From: Diphasiastrum complanatum
Taxonomy: Eukaryota > Streptophyta > Lycopodiopsida > Lycopodiales > Lycopodiaceae
Assembly: GCA_029204225.1 (NCBI GenBank)
Contig: CM055097.1
Coordinates: 67,492,972-67,556,971 of the forward strand
Direction of reading: 5' to 3'
DNA length: 64,000 bases
Under the pieces are notes generated by a model that saw nothing but the letters and a program-made list of their open reading frames with translations, searched no databases and was not told the DNA's origin. Every line of letters starts with the position of its first letter. Position 1 is the first letter of the stretch. Positions 1 through 11,020 of this stretch are shown here, in pieces. The translations under genes were made by a program, and so were the position numbers.

Positions 1-820
1 TTGAAACACATGCAACACTTTGCACACACTAAGAATGGATTACAAACTCAAACCAACCTGAACACACTCTTGCTTAAGCTCTCAAACTTTCCAGCAAGTG
101 ACCAAATCAAGTTATGATGTGAAGAGTTACTTGCATTCTTAGAAAATACAGAAGACTAGGCTGCCAAGAATACCTAGAATTAAACAAACTTGATCAACAT
201 ATGATCAACACACTAAGATATTAATTGAACTTGTAAAACCACACGTAAAACACACTTCTAAAAGTTTATAAACTCCAACAAGTGATAGATACAAGCTTTA
301 GAGGTGAAAGAAAGAACACACTTAGTGAATCACAAGACTAGCTTCACTAGCTTGTCAAATCTTGGTGTTTAGATGTAGATCTAAGATCACTTCACATGAG
401 AATGTTCCTCAACCTGTTAAGATCTGAAAACACATTTGCATAATGGTTAAAACCTTCCAGCAAATGCTCCAATCAAACAAGGTGATTAGACTAATCCTAG
501 ATTAACACCCGAAGGGTAATAAAATGAGATTGCTGTTAATACTAAACAAATAAGCAATAATGAACATGCCACAATAAAACCGATGAAAAGGAGGCAAGAG
601 GAGGCCCGAGCACCTTCCCTCAAGCTATGCACGCGGACTATCCACGCGACTCGTGACACTTAGTCGATTTTTGAAATTTTATATTTACGTGGAACATCCA
701 CGCGTGGATTATCCACGTGAAACTATTTTTTGAAACTTCTCCGGCAATGCTGCCGGTGGATGCGGTCAATGACGTTAAAATTAATATTCGCCACGCACGG
801 ATTATCCACGCCAATTGTAG
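1..820. mobile_element. Possible end of a palindrome-rich (CACTA-like) DNA transposon
   Basis: From about 600 to 815 there are several near-palindromes built on CGTGGATTATCCACG (near 625, 690-720 and 795-812). Read on the minus strand, the junction with Copia coding sequence at about 820 begins ACTACAATTGGCGTGG, like the start of a CACTA terminus followed by subterminal repeats. The rest (1-600) is AT-rich without a recognised gene. The other end is outside the window, so the assignment is tentative. Confidence 0.3.
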
Positions 821-825
821 TTGGG

Positions 826-1900
826 GTAGAGGGAACATAGATTCTGTAAGCTTTCTTGTTGGATGCATATCCAACCATGATCCCTTTAATAGAATTAGGA
901 TCATCTCTTTACCTTGTTTCCAAGGGCACATTAACAAAGCAAGCACAACCAAAAACTCTAAGGTGATCTACCTTAGGTTTCTTCTTAAACAAGACTTCAA
1001 AAGGTGATTTTCTAGCAAGTGCATTGTGAGGTAATCTATTGCACAAATAGTTTGCACAATTTATAGCTTCACCCCAATAATCAATAGGCAAAGAAGCTGC
1101 TACTCAAATTGCTTTACCACATTCACATAAAGAGCTGTTTTTCCTCTCAGCTACTCTATTTTGAGATGGAGAATAAGCACAAGAAAACTCTCTCTTTATT
1201 CCTTCACCTTCACAGTATTCATGAAACTTGTTGGAGATGTATTCACCTCCTCCATCACATCTTAAAGCTTTAACTTTAAAAGAAAACTGTTTCTCAACAT
1301 AAGTTTTGAAGATTAGGAAGTGATAAAAAACCATAGTGTTTGAAGAAAGTAGATACATCCAGGTATACAAAACATGTTGCACCACCAATACTTTTAGAAG
1401 AGGAAAAATGTACATCTGAGTGTATAAGCTCCAAAGGATGAGTAGTCTTTATTAAAGACTTCTGATATGGCTTTCTGTGTGACTTTGCAATGGCACAAGC
1501 CTCACAAGGCTTGAAATCTTTAGAAAGAGATTTTGGAAGACCAATAGCCTTCACCTTTTTAACCATAGAAGACATAGATTTAAAATTAGGATGACCCAAC
1601 CTTCTATGCCATAACTCCTCCTTAGATAACAAAGAAATTTCACAAAGGTTTGCATTATCATAAGAATTCAACTTAAAAATTCCACCACATCTAGATCCAT
1701 CAGCAAGGATCTCATCAGTTCTCTTGATAAAACAAGTATTGGAGTTTAACTTTACATCACAACCACTATCAAGCAACTTTCCCACACTAATTAAGTTCTT
1801 TGTGAGTTTTGGAATGAAAAGAACATTAGAAAGTGTAAGAACTAGCAATGAATCAGATAATGAACAAAAGTACAAGATTTTAGTGTATTAGCATTAGCTT
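826..1900 (-). pseudogene. Copia pol remnant: pre-integrase and integrase
   Basis: Read from 1875 downward: the end of the protease-linked region (LIPKLTKNLISV-like), the GAG pre-integrase zinc motif (LWHRRLGHPN, then CEACAIAKS), the first catalytic Asp of integrase (LIHSDV), a frameshift near 1300-1400, the second Asp (RCDGGGEY) and the catalytic Glu (NRVAERKN). After an in-frame stop it continues with YWGEAINCANYLCNRLP and FGCACFV to about 826. At least one frameshift and one stop make it non-functional. The reverse transcriptase that should follow is missing because a different repeat begins at about 820. Confidence 0.88.
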
Positions 1901-2307
1901 CAGCACGAGTTAGAGAGAGAAAGCTAGAGAGATAACAAGCAAAATAGTTTAGATCCAAAATGGCATGAGGTAGCTACAAAACTTTGGTTCTTCATCATAG
2001 ATTGTGAGGAGAGCTACACATATTTATGGAGTTTGAGGTAGCTCGAGGTAGAACCACATCTATCCATTCCAAAATGACAACTAAAGTGACATCTGGAGTC
2101 TATGTGACATTTGTCACTTGCCATGCATGAATTTCTACCAACTTTTTACAAGTGTACTAGTTCTAACTAAGAAAGTACAAATCATCATGCATGTGTCCAT
2201 TATACTTTGTGCATGTCTTGCATGTCACTATGGATCACTTACAATTAATGCATGTGAATTGCCACGAGTTTCTACAAGCATGAATTTGCCAATTCTATGT
2301 CTACAAA

Positions 2308-2650
2308 CTATATGCAACTTGTATTCTTCAATCTAGACATTACATAACCATGTAGCTTGAGTTCTATGTACGCCAAACTTGGCATTTTGCATTTATGAGC
2401 TACATACTTGCATGGTACAACATTTGTAGCAAGCCAAGAAATCAATATGATTTGTTTTTTCAATTTTAACAATATCAACATCAAGAATGTTAGATCCATT
2501 CACACCATCATCACTTGAAGACACCTTTGAAATATTCCCCTAATAAAAAATGACATCTCTACCAATAATCACCTTATTAGTGTGAACATTTTGGGATCAT
2601 TTCATATTCAAATCATCTAAAGATATTTGGTTACCATAGCAAGCTACTCC
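2308..2650 (-). pseudogene. Copia integrase-RT linker fragment
   Basis: Around 2580 the minus strand reads NKVIIGRDVIF, the conserved IIxRDVxF motif that lies between integrase and reverse transcriptase in Copia elements. It continues downstream as GNISKVSSSDDGV, with a stop nearby. A near-identical piece is at the right edge of the window on the plus strand. Confidence 0.55.
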
Positions 2651-2651
2651 A

Positions 2652-2995
2652 CCAATCTTGCCAATGTAAAAAAATCAACATCTACACAAAAAATAGATTG
2701 CAAACTCTAATAGAACTTGATCAAACATGAATCAAAACATAAAGTACTATTGCTATCCATACAAAACCAGCAAGCTACTGTATTTCACATGCGTGAACCC
2801 AAATCCATAACCTGATCTTTGGTTAGAAATAGATCAACTCTACCAATGTTGCCAATGTAGAAAAATCAACATCTACTTAATGAAAGAGATGCAAACTTAA
2901 TAAGAATCTGATCAAACATCAAGCATATGATATGATAAAGTTGTTGTCCGTACAAAAACAGTAAGCTATTGTATTTCACACATGTGGATCTGAAA
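2652..2995 (-). repeat. Tandem duplication (191-bp period) of Copia post-LTR leader
   Basis: Two imperfect copies start at 2652 and 2843 with CCAAT.TTGCCAATGTA.AAAAATC and both end near a TTTCACA(C/T)(A/G)(T/C)GTG motif. The same leader sequence, in reverse orientation, follows the LTR at 10668-10800, so this is internal leader of the same Copia family. Confidence 0.7.
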
Positions 2996-3400
2996 ATAAC
3001 ATAAAATGAGCATTCTACACACAAGATTCCTGCAAGATATCACAAATATAGTGCACCAAGGGATAGATGTGTGAACCCAAAAGAACTCGTGTATAAGCAT
3101 GAAGTGAGATAAGAGAGATAGAAAGAGAATGTGTCTCTTCCCACGAGTGTACAGCTATATATAATAGATCCATGATTCATTAATAAGTTTGGTTTCCCTC
3201 CATAACAAAAACTTTAGCATTAATGTGGACTAGATTCAATGTCTCCAATATTCAAATTTGAATCTTCTAAAACTCGTGTACTACATGTTTCCACCTGGAT
3301 GAGCCTAGACACATCTAATATTACTAATTTTGATAAGGTGCAAATGGATCAACTTGATGAGTAGGCACACTGGATATCTTCTATATGATACATTGTTGGG
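2985..3400 (-). mobile_element. Copia LTR, minus orientation
   Basis: On the minus strand a TATATATA box (3163-3155) is followed by ACTCGTGG..AGAGACACAT and CT-rich DNA. This matches the promoter block of the plus-strand LTR at 10214-10667. The end near the CACATGTG motif agrees with that LTR's 3' end. The outer boundary is not clear. Confidence 0.5.
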
Positions 3401-3559
3401 TCTATGTAGTCGAAATCAACTTGTGTGATGGACGATGTAGCAATATGTTGACTCTCTACGAAAGGCTGTTGTGTTGGATGGGGAGCGATCGGCCTTGGAT
3501 AAGAAGACTCTGGTTGAGAATGTAAAAGTGAGGTAGGATGGTTTATAGAACCAGAAGAT

Positions 3560-4495
3560 CAAGGTTGATGAAAAACTGGGCCTATTGGCCTTGGTTGGTT
3601 GGTATTGTCTTGGCCTCTACGCAGATGCATTTGGATTGTAATTTGATGCGTAATTCGGAGGTCCAGGTGGCCTATAGGGGGGATACATAGGTCGTGTCGC
3701 TTGTGGAAAGTATGTTCTTACATGCGGGCACTCATTGGCGGTGTGGTTTTGAAAATAAATAGGACACCACATGTTCTAATGGACTGGAAAGGTTTTTTCA
3801 ACAACATCTTTCAGTACCTTGTGGAATTCTGAGATTAGCTTCTCCATCTGAGCTTGTTGTGCTTTTTGTCAACCCTCAATGTGTTAAATGATATCAACCT
3901 CGCTAGATGAGGGCGATCCTTCCACACAGGAAGTCTCATTCTTAACTAGCCCCTTTCTCCTCTTGTCATGATAGTCGTATTTCTTGTCAAACCCTTCATC
4001 TTCTTCACGAATGGTGTCATCCGTTGCGTCTTTGAATCTCTCGTACGAGTCTGCAGGTTTTAATTCTTTCCTGATGGCCTTGGGTAAACCGACTAAAAAA
4101 AATTTAATGGCCATTTTTTCAGTTACGTTATCATCTACACACTCTACTTTGAGACGTTTAAAATGCTCAATGTAGGTGTGTGCGGACTCTCTGCTCCCCA
4201 TTTTGATCTGAGTCAATTGGATGAAAGGGCTTTGGGTGAGCTTGGAGGGTTTAAACCTTTTGATGAGTGCGGTGGTGATGGTCTCCCAAGACGTGTTTTC
4301 TAGGCCTTCAAGGTTCAAAAACCATTCCTTGGCGTCGCATAGAAAAATCATTGGGAACAGCCTCACCTTTTCGGTTTCAGAGCTATCACCATAAAACTTG
4401 CAAACGTTGTTGAAATCCTGGAGGAATCTGACTGGGTCTAATTTCCCGCCATACTTTGGCACATCTATCCGGGGTATTCTCTTCTCTATCCGCAG
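3560..4495 (-). pseudogene. Gypsy-type gag remnant
   Basis: The open part (4495-3884) contains the Retrotrans_gag pattern: KFDG-like VPKYGGKLDP, ARAWF-like CDAKEWFLNL, FIKRFKPS-like ALIKRFKPS, and FKRLK..FLVGLP. It stops at about 3884. A zinc-knuckle-like WCPIYFQNHTANECP follows around 3760, past the stop. It is related to, but clearly diverged from, the gag at 54073-55424. No pol is attached, and a plus-strand Copia copy abuts it at about 4625. Confidence 0.8.
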
Positions 4496-4624
4496 TGGAT
4501 TCTAGGAGCCTTGCATCTTGATCTAAGTGGGTGTCACTACTCTTTAGAATGGTGATGTATGGGACGAGGGTGCAATTTTTTTCTCGCTTACTCAATGGCT
4601 TTCTGCTAGTGCACGTCCAAAGCA

Positions 4625-6127
4625 TTTCCTACTACTTAATGGCTTGTTGGATGATCATGCTAATCTTGTTCAAAGTTTTGCTATTCAAAAGACTTTGCCA
4701 AGTATTGTGGATTTGCAAGAGATCTTGGTGAATGAGGAGTATAGGCTTCAATCAAGAGGAGGTGGATCTACATCGACATCTCAATTTAAAGAGGAGGCTA
4801 TGTTCATCAAAGGCAAGTTCAAGGGCAAAGGCAAAGGCAAGTGGTCTAAAGGGCAAAATCAAGGTGAGACTTCTTCTTTTGGCAAAAAGAAAGATAAGTC
4901 AAAGTTAAAATGCTTTTATTGTGGAATCAAAGGGCATTTTGCAAATGAATTTTTGAAGAAGCAAAGAGATGAAGGTAGCAAGCAAGTCAACTTTACTACT
5001 AATGATGAGGATCTAGGTGGTGGTGATTCTCTTTTGATGTGTTCTTCAAGTCCAATATCAAGTGAAGGTGACAAAGATTCATGGTGGACTGATAGTAGAG
5101 CTAGTTCACACATGACTAGTCACAAGGAGTTCTTTACTTCTTTGGTCACTTATGATGGAGCCAAGAAAGCAATTCACATGGCCAATGGTGGTGAGTGTGT
5201 GATTGAAGGTATTGGTTCAATTCCTATTTGTCTCTCTACTAATAGGAAAGCAAGACTTGATGGTGTTCTTTACATTCCTTCACTTTCAAAGAATTTGCTA
5301 AGTGTTGGTCAAATGATAGAGAAAGGATACATGGTAAAGTTTGGTGGTGATGCTTGTTTCATTACAAAGGAAGAAATCTTGGTTGCTAGGGGCAATAGAC
5401 AAGGTAGAATTTTCAAGCTTGATGCTTTTGTTATAGCTAACAAAAAGGATGGAATGGAAAAGGAGATTGGGTTCCCTTTTAGCATCAATAAGATTGGTGG
5501 ATCTTATGCAGAGTCTAAAAAGCTTCCTTATGCTAGATCTAGGTTGAGATCTAATATGCTTCTTGGAGATGTTCATCTTTGTGCTAACTTGGCTAGTCTT
5601 GAGGATAATGATGGTGTTTCAATGGTTCTTCGTGGCAAGTGCAAGCATGCAAAAGGTAAGGAAAGAGCTAACTTCATCAATGGAGGTGAAGGTTCTTCCT
5701 TGGAAAAGATTGTTGTTAATGATTTTTTTGATCATATGTCAAAAGTTGTTGCTAGGTGCATGCATGAAGGAGTTGGTTTTTGTACATTCTTTTGTTATGA
5801 TTCCAAAAAAGTCATTTTTCCAGCAAGTGGAGTCACATGTCTTCATAAAGAGAGTAGATCAAATGGTTCTATCAAAAGACTTGGTGAGGGAGATAGTCAC
5901 AAGTCAAGAAGAAGAGAAGTATGTGAAGAGTTCAAAGTAGGATGCACTTTGAATGATGTCATTGTGAATGATAGTGAGGAAGAATCATCATCATATGATT
6001 CATTACCTAAAACATTGAGTAAAAGTTCTTGTTTGAAAAAAGAGAGTACTTCAATCATCCTTATGTTGAAGGTACTAATCATTTTTTTCATGACTTCTAA
6101 TGTTTTTGAGGTTTCTACCTTATGATG
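4625..6127 (+). CDS. Copia gag C-terminus, protease and unrecognised extension (non-autonomous element)
   Basis: The frame runs open for about 490 codons. It starts inside gag (LLDDHANLVQSFAIQKTLPS), then has a Lys/Gly-rich stretch, a zinc knuckle CFYCGIKGHFANEF (last Cys replaced), and an aspartic protease core WWTDSRASSHMT (the active-site Gly is Arg), through LSKNLLSVGQ. After about residue 270, where pre-integrase and integrase should be, the sequence keeps only a vague likeness (KLPYARSRLRS, LLGDVHLC) and no integrase catalytic triad, yet stays open. The gag N-terminus is missing. The same family is at 58053-59273 with an intact DSGA. Confidence 0.75.
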
Positions 6128-6845
6128 CAATCATTAAGAGGGAGTCTTATGGAGGAAAGAGCAATGGAAGATTGGTTCTTGGGAAGATCCAAGGCATGGA
6201 TCTCACATCTCTTCATCAACTCAAAGGATTCTATGATTATGAATTGATCACTCATGATCGAGATGGCAAAAGGTTGGTTAGAGAAGACTACATGGAGCAA
6301 ATCGAGAAGCAATTTCTTCAAGGAAAGGGAGATCTCATTGGTGAGTTTATTGAGGTTTGTTATGGACTCAAGAAGGCTGGATTTATTAGGTTTGATACTC
6401 ATCGTCACCTACTCTACTTCATGTTGGATGGAAAGTTTGGAATCTATCTTTTGATTTATGATGGTGCCACCAATGACATTGTTTTCACTAACCTTTATGG
6501 AAGATCGAGATCAAGCATTGATGAGATCTTGTTGGATCTAGATCATATGTTTGAGAGGGAGTATTTCCAGAGGTTCAGGTCTGAAGATATTCATATCTTT
6601 GATATCTTTGATGACCAAGAGAAAGGTAAGCAAGTGGAAGCGACTCACTTTGTTTTACTCACATGTTTTGGAGAATTTTCTCGTGTAGATGATGCTATGC
6701 AAGTGGATATTCGTTCTCATGGTTTTCATACTAGAAAAGCAAGTAATGGATCTGGAAAACAAAGTTTGTTCAGTGACTTTGATGGTCAAGAGGAAGATCA
6801 AGAGGTTGGTCTCAAAGAGCTTCAACCATTGCAAGAATTGCCACG
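6100..6845 (+). CDS. Second ORF of the non-autonomous Copia element, with a vestigial RT-like patch
   Basis: Overlaps the previous ORF by 28 nt in another frame. In its middle, VCYGLKKAGF and, after about 40 residues, YLLIYDGATNDIVFTN followed by DEILLDLDHMFE occupy the places of the Copia RT YGLKQAP and catalytic YVDD blocks. The Asp pair is absent, so no polymerase activity is expected. The frame runs on into the DNA transposon inserted at about 6845. It could be a defective relic or a retained structural protein; the sequence cannot tell. Confidence 0.6.
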
Positions 6846-6849
6846 TTCC

Positions 6850-7310
6850 GATGAAATTTCCGACGTGAAATCGTGTTTTAATTTTTTTTTGAATCGACGC
6901 GGGCGTCGAAAAATGTGTCGCTATAAGGTCGTCGGAATCCGTCGCATTTAAAATCTGTCGAAATCCGACGCCAAGCCCAAAATCGACAACCGGCCAGTAA
7001 AAATGAACCGGAGAACATGCCACGTGGACGTCGGATTCCGACGACCCGGCCACGTGGACGTCGGAATGTGACGTCCACATGGAAAAAAATCCAAAAAAAT
7101 AATAATTTCTCTTTTTTTTTTCTTTTTTTTTTTTCTGTTTTTTTCCTGCCACCTAGACGTCGGAATCCGACGTCCACGTGGTGGGGCCGTCGTAGTCCGA
7201 CGTCCACATGGGAACAAAAAATTTCCACTTTTTTTTTCTACCACGTGGACGTCGGATTCTGTCCACGTGCCCGGACCATCGGAATCCGACGTCCACGTGG
7301 CAAAAAGAAA
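6850..7310. repeat. Left subterminal repeat block with GTCGGATTCCGAC palindromes
   Basis: Ten or more copies of CGTCGGAATCCGACG or its variants alternate with CCACGTGGACGTC. The block is GC-rich compared with its surroundings and contains many CG and CHG sites. In CACTA elements such repeats bind the transposase. Confidence 0.85.
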
Positions 7311-7340
7311 ACCGTGGCAAAAACCAAACATACTCCAATC

Positions 7341-7933
7341 GACGGGAATTCGAAGTGCATACGAAAAATAAATGATTACAAAAAATGACATAGATGAAAT
7401 GAACTGAAAATAGATAAAGCCATACCTATTTCTGAGTGCATATGCATGTAGCCGGAAAGCGAAGAAGTGCTAGTCATGAATGCTTCAATTAATTCTACTA
7501 TGTTTGTCACTTTGCTTCTGTCCTTTGCTAGGACAGAACTGCTCTCAACTAGAACAGCCATGAGGGCTCCCATTGACAATAAATCAGTGAGTTCTCAATG
7601 GTCGTTGATAGATCAGCTTTAAACAACAGTTGCAATTGACAGGAATTTGAAGTGCATACAAAAAATAAATGATTACGAAAAATGACATAGATGAAACAAA
7701 CTGAAAATAGTTAAAGCCATACCTATTTCTGAGTGCATATGCATATAGCCGGAAAGCGAGGAAGTGCTAGTCATAAATGCTTCAGTTGATTCTACTATGT
7801 TTGTCACTTTGTTTTTGTCCTTTGCTAGGACAGAACTGCTCTCAACTAGAACAGCCATGTGGGCTCCCATTGACAATAAATCAGTGAGTTCTCAATGGTC
7901 GTTGATAGATCAGCTTTAGACAACAGTTGCAAT
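7341..7933 (-). repeat. 297-bp tandem duplication with exon-like sequence inside the CACTA-like element
   Basis: Copies at 7341-7637 and 7638-7933 are about 90 per cent identical. On the minus strand each encodes about 50 residues (GALMAVLVESSSVLAKD and onward) ending in HSEIG just before a GTATGG, which looks like an exon with a splice donor. I do not recognise the protein. The simplest reading is a captured host-gene exon that duplicated inside the transposon. Confidence 0.75.
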
Positions 7934-8984
7934 CTCCCTTTTCATGGTCGTGAAGGCTCAGTTAGCTGAGTCTCTGATCTGACAACTAGCTTAGTGATGG
8001 CTTTCTTTCATATCTAATACTCATAGGCGTAGTGAAGGCTTGCAAAGTAGTAACAGCCATGGTCAGATGTATTATAGAAATAGCAAAGATAATCACATCT
8101 CTCAACTCTCTTTTGAAAATCAGCAATAATCCTTCAGTATTTTGGAAGTCAACGTTCAATTCCTCAACGGCTATAATGTGATTGGATGGTTAGATGGCTC
8201 ACTCATCTAGCAACGACGGTAGGCCAGCTCTTAAAATATCTTGCAAGGAAAACTGGGTTCTAACTCACAGAGCAGAGATAATTAAGCACCCCATAGCCAA
8301 GATATCTCAAGCTTCCAACGGAGATAGTGAGTCGATGGCACTCTTCAAAGTTCATTTTGAGTTTTGATTTTCAACAGAAATGCCATCATACCGAGCACAC
8401 TGACTAGCTTTTTCTAGCTGATATCTCATTTAACATGTATCAGGCAACGATGGATTACCCTTTATGGCTCGATAGGGAGTAGCAACAAGATAGCCATATT
8501 GGATCAATCAGTGAGAAAAAGTGGTAGCTCTACATCTTTGATGGTGGAGCTGATTATGATCTTCATTCAAACCTCAAGAGCTCTCAATATCACACTATTT
8601 CACAAAGAACATAACATTAAATCTAAACCCTAAAATTTACAAAGAACATAATATTAAATCAAACTCTTCTATCTATATTTTATTGCTCTCTCTCATGTCT
8701 CTCACACACATCATTCTCTTCCTCTCTCATTCGCTCATGATCATAAATCACTGACACATATTTGTGTTCAACTACACAAAATATACAATACAAGGAAGAT
8801 AGTCTACAAGAAAAAGTCACAAAGAAAAAAATCTTAGTTGCACATAACAAAACAAAAGAATCGTACTTGGAATGAGACAAATGGAATTGATAGAGTTGAG
8901 AAGAAGCGCCAAAAGCCGATCTCCAACAATCTCCTGCAAGAATAAAAAATAAGAAACCCTAGCAAAATGACGCGGCTTTGAGAA

Positions 8985-9285
8985 TTCGGTCACGGACGTC
9001 GGATTCCGACATCTGTATTATCCGTCGGAATCCGACATCCGCTTTGTGCTTTTTTTTTTGCACGGACATGTGACGTCATCCATTTAAAAAGTTGTAGCCT
9101 CCGAAATGGGATGTCGGATTTCAACATTTTTATTGGCCGTCGAAATCCGACGTTTGTAAATAAAAAAAATTCCGACAAAAAAAAAATTTCGGCAATTTTT
9201 TTTTTTTTTGGTGTCGGATTCCGACAGATTATGAAATTTTTTTGAATCCGTCGGAACCTTGTGTCGAAAATCGCGCATTTTGTTG
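8985..9285. repeat. Right subterminal repeat block and terminus of the CACTA-like element
   Basis: GTCGGATTCCGACA, CGTCGGAATCCGACA and related palindromes recur, separated by A- and T-rich stretches. The block ends in CGCGCATTTTGTTGTTGTG. Confidence 0.8.
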
Positions 9286-9292
9286 TTGTGAA

Positions 9293-10213
9293 CAACACAA
9301 AAGGAAAGGTGGCATTTTGGAGCTAGTCACGAGCATCAAAGGAGAGGTAATTGGCAAAGATGTTATGGATCTGTTTTTACAGCTTATTTAAGACTCAAGT
9401 AAGGTCAAAGGAACAGCAAGGAAGTGTTGTTCAAGTTTACTTTACTTGTTCTATCTCATGTTTGAGCTATTTCATGTGGATGTGTGCAAATTGTCAAGAT
9501 ATGGACAAACTAGTTACATTGTCTTGCAATATCTTATTGTTGGAGTTGTACTAGCATTCTTGGTTGGGTTTGTTGATGGAAATGAAGCTATTGGAGGTTC
9601 ATTATATCACTCATCCATGATCAAGTTCTCAAGTGTTGAGTTACTTGATGCCAATGTTTGGAAATTGTCAATTTTTGGTGAATTCATGGTCATTTTCTTG
9701 TGTCAAGTAGATCTTGAAGATGGACTAATGCAACCTACTTGGTTTATGGAGTCATGTGGTGCTGGATTTGCATCATTGATGTACTCACCTACTCATGGAT
9801 TTCCAAGGTTTGATGGTTTCTTGTGGCAAGATGGAGATGGAGGCTCATTCATGGAGTTTTATGGTGGAGACATATCAAGAAAGGACAAAGTTGGAGGAGA
9901 CAAGCAAGCAAATGGTCATCACTCACATTTATTGTTTAGTTGCTGTAATTTTTCAGAGAGTTCAAAGTTTGAAACATGGAGGAATCATTTCATTCACATT
10001 CTATTTGGTTCTTCATGTGCTAGTTATATCTTGATGTGTAAAATTGATGTAAGAGATAGTGAAGCATCCAATTTGGACATTATTCTCTATATCAATTATG
10101 AAAGATACTTTAGAACCTTAGAAAGGAGATCTATACTTAGGATTGAGATCATTCTAAAGTTGGATCAAAGTTCTATTGTCAAAACTATGCCAAAACTAGT
10201 TGAAGAGGGAGTT
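9293..10213 (+). pseudogene. 3' internal region of the non-autonomous Copia element with polypurine tract
   Basis: Open from about 9446 to 10216 after a stop near 9390. The predicted protein (about 250 residues) has hydrophobic patches and no convincing RNase H motif. Its last residues (MPKLVEEGV) occupy the place where Copia polyproteins end just before the polypurine tract GAAGAGGGAG (10204-10213). The LTR follows immediately. It matches no family I know. Confidence 0.55.
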
Positions 10214-10667
10214 TGAGAGATTTCAACTAGTTTAGTCTAGTTTAGTCATATTTTGGTAAATTGTCAATAAGAGGCCAAAACTCATTTTAGACTTAGAGAT
10301 AAACTTTTTGAAGTTATATTAGTTTAAAATACATTCAATAAACACATTTTGGAAGTGTGGGGAAGTTGGTAGTCGAGTTTGAGAGAGATTCAAATTTGAA
10401 CTTGGGTACATTGAATCTAGGCCCAAAAATAGTAGGGTTTACATTTTGGAGGGAAAGCCAAATGGCCAAATAGGGTTTGAACACTCTATAAAAGGATGTA
10501 ACTCGTGGAGAGACACATCTTCTCTCTTCTCTCTCTCATTTCATCATTATACATGGTTCTCTTTGGGTTCTACTACTCATTGGTGCACTATCTTGGTGTT
10601 ATCTTGCAATCTTGTGTGTAGAACAATCATTTATTGCTATTTTCGGTTCCACACATGTGAAATACAG
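10214..10667 (+). mobile_element. Copia LTR (about 454 bp), plus orientation
   Basis: Starts TGAGAGATTTCAAC after the polypurine tract and ends ...CACATGTGAAATACA. A TATAAAAG box lies at 10487-10494, followed by ACTCGTGGAGAGACACATC and CT-rich DNA, a plausible promoter and start region. The minus-strand copy at about 2985-3400 shares this block. Confidence 0.75.
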
Positions 10668-11020
10668 TAGGGTACTGTAATTGTACGAACAGCAAACATA
10701 TTTTATGTTTTGGTTCATGTTTAATCAGTATCTCTTAGAGTTTGCATCTCATTTTGTATGTAGATGCTGATTTTTCTACATTCGCAGGATTGTTGGTTTG
10801 CTCCTTATTGTAACCAAAGATTTGGGACATGGATTGGATCTTGAATGATCTGAAATCCTTCATAAACGATACAAAAAACAAGTCGAAATGACTCGCACTG
10901 ATTAGAAGGAAAAAAAAAAACTGGAAATGACTCACACAGATTGAAAGAATGCAAAAAAAACAAGTCAAAATGACTGGCACAAACCTCATTAAGTCAAAAT
11001 GACTCAGAATTTAGCAAAGT
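10668..11020 (+). other. Copia leader-like sequence followed by short repeats
   Basis: 10668-10800 matches the leader duplicated at 2652-2995 in reverse orientation. From about 10878 to 11010 the string CAAGTCAAAATGACTCGCAC recurs about four times with variations, separated by A-runs. No primer-binding site of the usual type is intact. Confidence 0.45.

Larger units (their letters stand above)
6845..9292. mobile_element. CACTA-like (En/Spm) non-autonomous DNA transposon inserted in the Copia element
   Basis: Dense palindromic subterminal repeats based on GTCGGATTCCGAC, often next to CCACGTGG, fill 6850-7310 and 8985-9280 on both sides of a unique interior. The right end reads, on the minus strand, CACAACAACAAAATGCGCG, close to plant CACTA termini (CACTACAA...). 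AAC follows it and could be a 3-bp target duplication. The matching left terminus is not visible, so that end may be truncated. Copia coding sequence stops at one side and the Copia 3' region resumes at the other. No transposase is seen. Confidence 0.65.

Noticed and set aside
2652-2995. CRISPR-like array
   Set aside because: Only two long diverged copies in a plant retroelement. No short evenly spaced direct repeats with unique spacers exist anywhere in the window.
6878-7391. Several long overlapping ORFs on both strands with HVDVGFRRP-type repeats
   Set aside because: They translate the palindromic subterminal repeats of the CACTA-like element in all frames.
9446-10216. Host gene encoding a 256-residue membrane-like protein
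   Set aside because: The frame runs straight into a polypurine tract and LTR, so it is the 3' interior of the Copia element.
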